Positions 6,808 through 11,346 of a DNA stretch of 11,346 nt are shown piece by piece. The notes under the pieces were generated by a model. It had not been told where the DNA came from, searched no databases, and worked only from the letters and a program-made list of their open reading frames with translations. Each line of letters begins with the position of its first letter. The first letter of the stretch is position 1. The DNA comes from Methanosarcinales archaeon (lineage in GTDB: Archaea; Halobacteriota; Methanosarcinia; Methanosarcinales; Methanosarcinaceae). The stretch covers positions 1 through 11,346 of the forward strand of contig JAAXQB010000148.1 of NCBI GenBank assembly GCA_012329085.1. The letters run 5' to 3'. Position numbers and translations under genes: made by a program.

Positions 6808-7130
6808 ATTATATTCGTGTTGAACCAGATATAAATCTTATAATAGATCCTACAACTTCTCTTCTTGCAAAAGAACGAGATGATATGATTGAATATTCAA
6901 TGGATTCTATTATGGAAAAAATAGATGAGCTTGATGAGATTACAGAAGATATTGTAAATTCACTTGCACCAGAGAAACCATTATTAAATTCATATAAAGG
7001 TCGTGAAAAAACTTCATATATAGCAGGTTTATATGCAAATGCATTTTATGGAATAGTGGCAGGTCTTTTAATTGCAGGACTTCTTGCATTAATATTGTCT
7101 TTTATACTTGCCAATAGAGGGGGTATTTAA
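6804..7130 (+). CDS. mtrB: MtrB, tetrahydromethanopterin S-methyltransferase subunit B
   Basis: Small single-span subunit of Mtr, 108 residues. A polar, acidic cytoplasmic part (1-75) is predicted to be helical around 23-55 and contains DPTTSLLAKERDD (15-27). It is followed by a membrane helix at about 79-103 and a short basic end. MtrA, B, F and G are the single-span subunits that surround the MtrCDE core. The gene has an unusually good AAGGAGG site (6787-6793) within the mtrC end. mtrA follows after only 2 nt. Confidence 0.94.
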   Translation: MNYIRVEPDINLIIDPTTSLLAKERDDMIEYSMDSIMEKIDELDEITEDIVNSLAPEKPLLNSYKGREKTSYIAGLYANAFYGIVAGLLIAGLLALILSFILANRGGI

Positions 7131-7132
7131 AA

Positions 7133-7858
7133 ATGGTAGATAAAAAAGAAGCAGCACCGGGTTGGCCAATTATAACAGGAGAATACAGTATAGGCGATCC
7201 TTCAAAGTGTGTCAATGTTGTAACATTGGGATCACATTTAGATGAAACACCAATACTTGAGGCAGGTGCATCATTAGTTGGTCCTTGTAAAACAGAAAAT
7301 CTTGGTATTGAAAAAGTTGTTGCGAATGTTGTTTCAAATCCAAATGTTAGATTTTTAATTGTGGCAGGTTCTGAAGTCAAAGGGCATCTTACAGGAGAAT
7401 CAATTTTATGTATTCACCAACATGGTGTGAAAGATGGGAGGATTATAAATTCCACTGGTGCGATTCCTTATATTGAAAATGTGACTGAAGAGGCGATTGC
7501 ACGATTTCAGAAGCAAGTAGAATGTATCGATATGATTGGAAATGAGGATCTAAATGCAATCATTGCAAAAGTAAAAGAATATGATGCAAAAGATCCGGGT
7601 GCAATTGATGAAGATCCAATCGTAGTTGAAATAGAGGGTGGTGGAGAAGAAGGGGACGAATCCGCAGGTGCAAAACCACTCGCATCAGAAGTTGCAATTA
7701 TTCAATCAAGAATTAAAAATATTGAAAGTGCTATGATTGAAGCAGGTAACATGAACAAATACCATTCAGGTGTGCATGCAGGTAAAGTCGAAGGAATTAT
7801 GATAGGGCTTATAATTACACTTGGATTGTTAGGATTGCTTGTAGCAGGAGGTGTATGA
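7133..7858 (+). CDS. mtrA: MtrA, corrinoid-binding subunit of tetrahydromethanopterin S-methyltransferase
   Basis: MtrA carries the cobamide that accepts the methyl group from methyl-tetrahydropterin (delivered by MtrH) and passes it to coenzyme M. The soluble corrinoid domain spans about residues 1-170. The axial-ligand histidine of characterised MtrA lies in the VKGHLTGES context, which here is H85. H95 and H97 follow in the CIHQHG loop. An acidic, low-complexity linker (about 165-185) leads to a helical segment and a single C-terminal membrane anchor (about 218-240), so this is the full-length, membrane-bound form. The ribosome site is GAGGGG before the mtrB stop. Its cofactor is the product of the pathway encoded by the divergent cobZSY operon. 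Confidence 0.97.
   Translation: MVDKKEAAPGWPIITGEYSIGDPSKCVNVVTLGSHLDETPILEAGASLVGPCKTENLGIEKVVANVVSNPNVRFLIVAGSEVKGHLTGESILCIHQHGVKDGRIINSTGAIPYIENVTEEAIARFQKQVECIDMIGNEDLNAIIAKVKEYDAKDPGAIDEDPIVVEIEGGGEEGDESAGAKPLASEVAIIQSRIKNIESAMIEAGNMNKYHSGVHAGKVEGIMIGLIITLGLLGLLVAGGV
7844..7853 (+). promoter_or_regulatory. ribosome binding site that fixes the mtrF start
   Basis: GCAGGAGGTG, at the very end of mtrA, is close to the ideal anti-16S match and lies about 6-8 nt before the ATG at 7860. An in-frame GTG at 7851 is itself part of this site, so it cannot sensibly be the initiation codon. Confidence 0.75.
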
Positions 7859-7859
7859 T

Positions 7860-8084
7860 ATGACTGATAAATTAGAACAGGGAGTTCCAAAAATAACAAG
7901 TCCATCAATGTCTGCAATAGAATCAACAGTAGATAGTATAAGAGGTAGAGGGCAACTCATTGCAAGAAATCAAAAACTTGATTCTGGAGTATATTCAACA
8001 AATTTACTTGGTTTTTTAATTGGATTTATAATTGCAATAGTGTTTGTAATCGTAATTCCGATATTTATATGGGGTGTGATGTAA
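7860..8084 (+). CDS. mtrF: MtrF, tetrahydromethanopterin S-methyltransferase subunit F
   Basis: Small Mtr subunit of 74 residues starting MTDKLEQGVP. I chose the ATG at 7860 over an in-frame GTG at 7851 because the latter falls inside the ribosome binding site. The motif IRGRGQLIARNQKLDSG (27-43) is the typical MtrF segment, which resembles the N-terminal domain fused to MtrA in some methanogens. A single membrane helix occupies about 50-71. It starts just after the mtrA stop (1-nt gap), and mtrG follows after 3 nt. The mtrAFG arrangement is standard for the operon. Confidence 0.92.
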   Translation: MTDKLEQGVPKITSPSMSAIESTVDSIRGRGQLIARNQKLDSGVYSTNLLGFLIGFIIAIVFVIVIPIFIWGVM

Positions 8085-8087
8085 ATT

Positions 8088-8303
8088 ATGGATAAACAAC
8101 TTGTAATACCATCTACGATGGTAGAAAAAAAAGAGTTTGAAGCTGTAATGAAACGGCTTGATCTAATTGATGAGAGAATGGAATTTTTTAACAGTGAATT
8201 ATCTCAAAGAATGGGTCGAAAAGTTGGAAAAGATATAGGAATATTGTATGGTGCAGTAGTTGGTATATTAATGTTTTTAATATACTTAATTATATCTGCA
8301 TAA
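8088..8303 (+). CDS. mtrG: MtrG, tetrahydromethanopterin S-methyltransferase subunit G
   Basis: Small Mtr subunit of 71 residues. The N-terminal two thirds is charged and probably helical (EKKEFEAVMKRLDLIDERME, 13-32), and a single membrane helix occupies about 52-70. The segment MGRKVGKDIGILYG (42-55) just before the helix is typical of MtrG. It lies 3 nt after mtrF. No strong ribosome site is visible apart from GGTG in the end of mtrF, so translation may depend on coupling. A 26-nt gap, the largest in the operon, separates it from mtrH. Confidence 0.92.
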   Translation: MDKQLVIPSTMVEKKEFEAVMKRLDLIDERMEFFNSELSQRMGRKVGKDIGILYGAVVGILMFLIYLIISA

Positions 8304-8329
8304 ATTAAATTAAAAATAGGTAAATATAA

Positions 8330-9277
8330 ATGTTTAAATTCGATAAAAAGCAAGAAGTATTTGAAGTTGGCGGAGCAAAAATTGGTGGGCAACCAGGCGA
8401 ATATCCAACAGTTCTTATAGGATCTATATTCTATGGAAAGCATAAAATTGTAAGTGATGAAGATGAAGGTATTTTCGATTTAGATGCAGCTAATACTTTG
8501 TGGGGCACAATGAAAGAAATGAGTGCTATCACAGGAAATCCTATCATCAATCAAATTGTAGGGGAAACTCCACAAGCAATTACAAGATATATTGATTGGT
8601 TTGTAGAGATAGAGGATGAGTGTGCATTTTTAATCGATTCATCTGCTGCTGATGTTAGAGCTGCTGCTGCAGAACATGTTACAGAAATTGGTGTTGCAGA
8701 TAGGGCAATTCACAATTCTATTAATGCAAGTATTAGTGATGAGGAGGTAATAGCTGTTACAGATAGTGATATCGATGCTGCAATTGTATTAGCATTTAAT
8801 GCAACTGATCCATCTGTAAAAGGAAAACTTGAAGTGTTGGAAACTGGTGGAGGGACAATAGATAAAGGATTGTTTGAAATTGCAAAAGATTGTGGTATAA
8901 CTAAACCATTAGTGGATGTGGCAGCTATGCCGCTTGGACAAGGTGCAGGAGCTACTATGCGATCTGTTATGACTATTAAAAGTCAGTTTGGATATCCTGT
9001 GGGTGGCGGATATCATAACATGGCATCTGCATGGGATTGGATGAAAGTCTTTAAGAAACAACATGAAAATCCAAAAGAAATATTTATGCCTACTGATATT
9101 GGAACAAATCTTGTATCTCAAACATTGGGTTCAGATTTCCAATTATTTGGACCAATCGAAAGTGCTAATTTAGTATTCCCTGCAACTGCAATGGTGGATA
9201 TTATTCTTGCAGAATCTGCAAAAGAGATTGGACTTGAAGTGAAAATTGATTCACATCCGATAAACAAATTACTTTGA
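8330..9277 (+). CDS. mtrH: MtrH, methyl-tetrahydromethanopterin methyltransferase subunit
   Basis: MtrH is the peripheral cytoplasmic subunit that transfers the methyl group from N5-methyl-tetrahydromethanopterin or -sarcinapterin to the cob(I)amide of MtrA. It is a TIM-barrel protein of the pterin-binding methyltransferase type. The 315 residues are full length. Recognisable stretches are GGQPGEYPTVLIGSIFYGKH (19-38), ETGGGTIDKGLFE (171-183) and GGYHNMASAWDW (226-237). It has no membrane segment. The ribosome site is AGGT, 10 nt before the ATG. As last gene of the operon it may be made at a different level from the membrane subunits. The final 34 codons and the downstream terminator recur, mutated, at 10657-10991. 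Confidence 0.97.
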   Translation: MFKFDKKQEVFEVGGAKIGGQPGEYPTVLIGSIFYGKHKIVSDEDEGIFDLDAANTLWGTMKEMSAITGNPIINQIVGETPQAITRYIDWFVEIEDECAFLIDSSAADVRAAAAEHVTEIGVADRAIHNSINASISDEEVIAVTDSDIDAAIVLAFNATDPSVKGKLEVLETGGGTIDKGLFEIAKDCGITKPLVDVAAMPLGQGAGATMRSVMTIKSQFGYPVGGGYHNMASAWDWMKVFKKQHENPKEIFMPTDIGTNLVSQTLGSDFQLFGPIESANLVFPATAMVDIILAESAKEIGLEVKIDSHPINKLL

Positions 9278-9483
9278 TTTAATTTTTTGTATAATCAATT
9301 CATGTATTAAAAATGATGGATTGATTGCAAATGTAAAAAATCATGTGTATTGTAATTGTAGTTTAATAAAACTACACGCAAAGGTTTATTCTTTAGAATA
9401 ATCTTTGCATTTTTTTTATTTTTGTTGTATATAATTTGTAAATGTGGATTTTTCTGAGGAGAAATATGCAATTAAAAATATAT
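9172..9483 (+). repeat. direct repeat, copy A: mtrH tail and terminator
   Basis: Two homologous blocks are shared with 10657-10991. Block 1, 9172-9303 against 10657-10788, aligns over 132 nt without gaps and with 9 mismatches by my count. Block 2, 9353-9483 against 10867-10991, contains the terminator hairpins and following AT-rich sequence and has a few small gaps. The intervening 49 nt here (9304-9352) are unrelated to the 78 nt in the other copy. This copy belongs to the intact mtrH. Confidence 0.92.
9358..9424 (+). terminator. mtr operon terminator (two hairpins and T-tract)
   Basis: A first stem GTAGTTT (9358-9364), AATA, AAACTAC (9369-9375) is followed by a longer one in which GCAAAG...TTATTC pairs with GAATAAT...CTTTGC (9378-9408, loop TTTA, one internal mismatch or bulge). 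A T-tract follows (9410-9417, then ATTTTTG). Archaeal termination depends mainly on such T-tracts. The convergent gene begins its stop codon about 100 nt further on. The structure is retained in the duplicated copy, where the mismatch is repaired by a G-to-A change. Confidence 0.75.
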
Positions 9484-9519
9484 CAAATTATTTTTGACAT
9501 GTATTTTTTAATAGTGATT

Positions 9520-10452
9520 TTATTCTTTATTTTTTATATATTTTAAAAATACTTTTTGAAATTTAGAAGCAGTATTTTCTAACCATTCAACATATTCATT
9601 CCATTTTTCAGAATTATTTATATCGGCTTCTGATGAAATTTTAATTCTGCTAGCTTTTTTTCCTTCTAAAACCATCCATTCTAATTTCATATCTAATTCT
9701 TGCTCAATTTTTTCTTTCTGTTTTTCTAACTTATAAAATAAGTCTTTTGAATCTGGAATGTAAATCGTACAATCAATTCGATTTGATTGGCTATTGATTG
9801 CTAAAGCTATGTGTGCGTTTGAACTTCCAAAACTTATATCATACCAATGTTGAGGATATGTCTTTCTTAATCTTAGTTTAGAATTGTTAGTTTGAGCGTA
9901 TTCTTTAAATTTATTCCAAAAATCAAATTGTAATAATTTAGTATCAGACAAAGCAGATTGCCCTGTTGATTTCTTTATAGCTTTTGCCCAATCATTTGGT
10001 TTTGAAATTATTTGAAATTTTGGAGCAAAGAGAGATTCTCCAATTTTCCATAATTCCATTTTTATTGCAAAGAAATTAATTTTTTCATCAGTGTGATCAT
10101 TTAGCCAATCAATTGCTTGTTTATGTTCATCCCTAACATCTTTAACAATCCAAATAATTATTTCTGCATCATATCCAGAAGCATAAGTAATAATTTGCCC
10201 TAAATGAGAATTATCGGTTAATTCTAATTGATTTTCAATTATTACTTTTTTTCCAGTATTTTCTTCTTCGGCAAGAATATCGACACTAAATTTTCCAACA
10301 CTTGCCTCAGTTTGAATTAATTGTAAACTAATTCCAATCTCATCACTTAAAAGACTTAAGTTTTCATATTCTGCTAACCATTTAGTAAAATCTAAAGCTT
10401 CATGATTCCAAGCTTTTCTTAGATCGATTTTTTGTAGTTTTCCAAGATTCAT
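9520..10452 (-). CDS. DUF4268 protein with PD-(D/E)XK nuclease-like N-terminus
   Basis: I read this as a 310-residue protein starting MNLGKLQKIDLRKAW. The N-terminal half (about 45-135) has the pattern of a restriction-endonuclease-like fold: SVDIL with D58, then VIIENQLE with E73 and Q75 in place of the usual E-x-K, then HLGQIITYASG (83-93). The C-terminal part (about 170-305), with WYDISFG (203-209), matches proteins known as DUF4268. Biological role is unknown; a link to DNA processing or defence is inference. The start at 10452 is preferred over an upstream in-frame ATG at 10509 because a TATA box lies between them and because family homology begins at about this Met. No membrane segment or partner gene is visible. 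It is convergent to mtrH and flanked by two copies of the mtrH tail, which suggests acquisition or rearrangement. Confidence 0.8.
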   Translation of the reverse strand: MNLGKLQKIDLRKAWNHEALDFTKWLAEYENLSLLSDEIGISLQLIQTEASVGKFSVDILAEEENTGKKVIIENQLELTDNSHLGQIITYASGYDAEIIIWIVKDVRDEHKQAIDWLNDHTDEKINFFAIKMELWKIGESLFAPKFQIISKPNDWAKAIKKSTGQSALSDTKLLQFDFWNKFKEYAQTNNSKLRLRKTYPQHWYDISFGSSNAHIALAINSQSNRIDCTIYIPDSKDLFYKLEKQKEKIEQELDMKLEWMVLEGKKASRIKISSEADINNSEKWNEYVEWLENTASKFQKVFLKYIKNKE

Positions 10453-10475
10453 AATAATAGTATTAAAAATGCAAA

Positions 10476-10493
10476 TTATATAAATGTTTTTAA
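10476..10493 (-). promoter_or_regulatory. TATA box giving a leaderless DUF4268 mRNA
   Basis: On the minus strand, TAAAAACATTTATATAA contains a classic archaeal TATA core (10485-10476) preceded by a purine-rich BRE-like stretch. Its centre is about 28 nt from the ATG at 10452, so transcription would start at or within a couple of bases of the start codon. No ribosome binding site precedes that ATG, which fits leaderless translation. Confidence 0.6.
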
Positions 10494-10656
10494 AATTACT
10501 TTTATTCAAATATAAAAATTATTATCAATCAAAATTAAAAATTTAATTAGATGTAATTTTATATTTAAGCATCCATACTTGTATTACTAAATAATTATTT
10601 AAATTATTTTAAAAACATTTCGTGTATATATTTTCCCTAAACAACTCGATTTCATA
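10494..10656. other. AT-rich spacer upstream of the DUF4268 gene
   Basis: This holds no gene. The last part (about 10630-10656, containing AACTCGATTTCATAAG) may be a heavily decayed continuation of the mtrH copy, since the intact gene has CCAATCGAAAG at the corresponding place, but the match is too weak to claim. Confidence 0.5.
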
Positions 10657-10657
10657 A

Positions 10658-10762
10658 GTATTTCCTGTAACTGCAATGATGGATATTATTCTTGCAGAAT
10701 CTACAAAAGAAATTGGACTTGCAGTAAAAATTAATTCACATCCGATAAACAAATTGCTTTGA
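10658..10762 (+). pseudogene. 3'-terminal fragment of mtrH
   Basis: 34 codons plus TGA correspond to MtrH residues 282-315, in frame and without indels. Predicted changes are A286V, V289M, A297T, E303A and D308N by comparison with the intact gene, plus silent ones. An in-frame TAA immediately precedes it (10655-10657), and there is no start codon context or ribosome site, so it cannot be a functional gene. Confidence 0.9.
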
Positions 10763-10795
10763 TTTAATTTTTTGTATAATCAATTCATTTGTTTA

Positions 10796-10841
10796 GCATA
10801 TTCTCTAAGAGAATATGCGTTGGAGAAAATCTCTGATTTTC
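10796..10841 (+). repeat. dispersed two-hairpin repeat, copy 3
   Basis: GCATATTCTC (10796-10805), TAA, GAGAATATGC (10809-10818) form a perfect 10-bp stem. It is followed by GTTGGA and a second hairpin GAAAATC (10825-10831), TCT, GATTTTC (10835-10841). The order and linker match copies 1 and 2. The first-stem sequence differs but stays fully paired, which points to selection for structure or to a replicating element. It sits between the two blocks of the duplicated mtrH tail and is missing from the original. Confidence 0.7.
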
Positions 10842-10891
10842 GATAAAAAAATTAACTGCAATATTATAATTGTGGTTTAATAAAACTACAC

Positions 10892-10934
10892 GCAAAGATT
10901 TATTCTTTATAATAATCTTTGTATTTTTTTATTT
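10892..10934 (+). terminator. duplicated copy of the mtr terminator
   Basis: GCAAAGATT...AATCTTTGT with a T-tract after it preserves the main stem of the mtr terminator; the terminal pair becomes G:T. If transcription enters from the left it could still terminate here, but there is no known gene for it to serve. Confidence 0.5.
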
Positions 10935-10991
10935 TTGTTATATATAATTGTAAATATGGATTTTTCTGAGAAGAAATATGTAAAAATATAT

Positions 10992-11346
10992 AATAAAAAA
11001 ATGATTGAAAATATTAACCATAAATTACGCATATTAAAATTTGATTTAACATAAATTGATGCTAATTTTTTACAATAGCTAAATGCATATTAAAAATCTA
11101 TTTTTTCAAAATTTTTATAAATAAATGCAATAACATTTTTATCAAAAATAAATTCTCTTATGTTTTACTTTATGTTTAAGTTCATCCATTTAACCTTCAT
11201 TTAATTCGGAAAACTCATTCGGAAAACTCATTCGGAAAACTCATTCGGAACGAACGAACATTATTTGATGATAATTATAAAATGAAACATATGTATAAAA
11301 ATTAAGAAAAATGACAGAGGTTTAGTAGAAAATCTTTGATAGCTCG
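10992..11346. other. gene-free AT-rich right end
   Basis: No coding region or RNA gene is visible. AATAAAAAAATGATTGAAAA (from 10992) echoes AATAAAAAAATGATTGGAAA (from 3928), another dispersed-repeat match. The 13-bp tandem repeat is listed separately. GAAAATCTTTGAT at 11328-11340 matches the beginning of the second repeat hairpin and may be part of another copy cut by the window edge. Confidence 0.55.
11205..11250 (+). repeat. 13-bp tandem repeat, three exact units
   Basis: GGAAAACTCATTC occurs three times head to tail (11208-11220, 11221-11233, 11234-11246), preceded by TTC and followed by GGAACGAACGAAC. The unit closely matches CTCATTCGGAAAG on the minus strand at 4131-4106, next to repeat copy 2, so it belongs to the same repeat family and is not simple slippage DNA alone. 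Confidence 0.85.

Larger units (their letters stand above)
10657..10991 (+). repeat. direct repeat, copy B: decayed mtrH tail and terminator
   Basis: Second copy of the 9172-9483 sequence, about 1.49 kb downstream and in the same orientation. Seven of the nine block-1 differences are C-to-T or G-to-A relative to copy A, as expected for AT-biased drift in unselected DNA. Block 2 keeps both terminator hairpins (GTGGTTT/AAACTAC at 10872-10889 and GCAAAGATT... at 10892-10922) and the T-tract. The centre (10789-10866) carries a hairpin repeat absent from copy A. Confidence 0.9.

Noticed and set aside
7851..7859. Upstream GTG start for mtrF, adding three residues
   Set aside because: The GTG is inside the GCAGGAGGTG ribosome binding site that serves the ATG at 7860.
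9172..9483. tRNA-type attachment site for an integrative element
   Set aside because: The duplicated sequence is the mtrH coding end and its terminator; no tRNA gene or integrase gene is present in the window.
10453..10509. Longer DUF4268 protein starting at the ATG at 10509
   Set aside because: The extra 19 residues are low-complexity, and a good TATA box at 10476-10485 lies inside that extension, placing the mRNA start at about the ATG at 10452.
11205..11250. CRISPR array
   Set aside because: The 13-bp units are directly adjacent with no spacers and are too short; there are no cas genes.

Overview
The window comes from an AT-rich methanogenic (or methane-oxidising) archaeon. The decisive evidence is a complete eight-gene operon for the energy-conserving N5-methyl-tetrahydromethanopterin (or tetrahydrosarcinapterin):coenzyme M methyltransferase, mtrEDCBAFGH. 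Its gene order and protein sequences, notably MtrE and MtrF, look most like those of Methanosarcinales. A CobZ-type alpha-ribazole phosphatase in a neighbouring cobalamin operon, known from Methanosarcina, points the same way. I cannot name the genus. The intergenic DNA is much more AT-rich and more repetitive than usual for that order.

Layout. Positions 1-597 hold no gene but carry palindromic repeats. Positions 598-2546 are a minus-strand operon, cobZ-cobS-cobY, for nucleotide-loop assembly of cobamides. Positions 2547-4362 are a 1.8-kb gene-free divergent spacer full of short hairpin repeats, with the mtr promoter region at its right end. Positions 4363-9277 are the tightly packed plus-strand mtr operon, followed by an intrinsic-type terminator near 9378-9424. 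A convergent minus-strand gene (9520-10452) encodes a DUF4268 protein with a nuclease-like N-terminus, and it appears to be read from a leaderless promoter. Downstream of it, 10657-10991 is a second, decaying copy of the last 34 codons of mtrH plus the mtr terminator region. The rest of the window is repeat-bearing, gene-free DNA.

How the parts fit. Mtr transfers a methyl group from methyl-tetrahydropterin to coenzyme M through a corrinoid on MtrA and couples this to sodium export. The divergent cob operon makes the late steps of that corrinoid's synthesis, so cofactor supply and its major consumer sit back to back. I see no B12 riboswitch.

The two most notable observations are (1) the DUF4268 gene lying between two copies of the mtrH tail and terminator, which resembles an integration scar or a duplication with cargo, and (2) a family of two-hairpin dispersed repeats. 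One of these repeats lies inside the duplicated terminator region in one copy only, and a related 13-bp unit is tandemly repeated near the window's right end.
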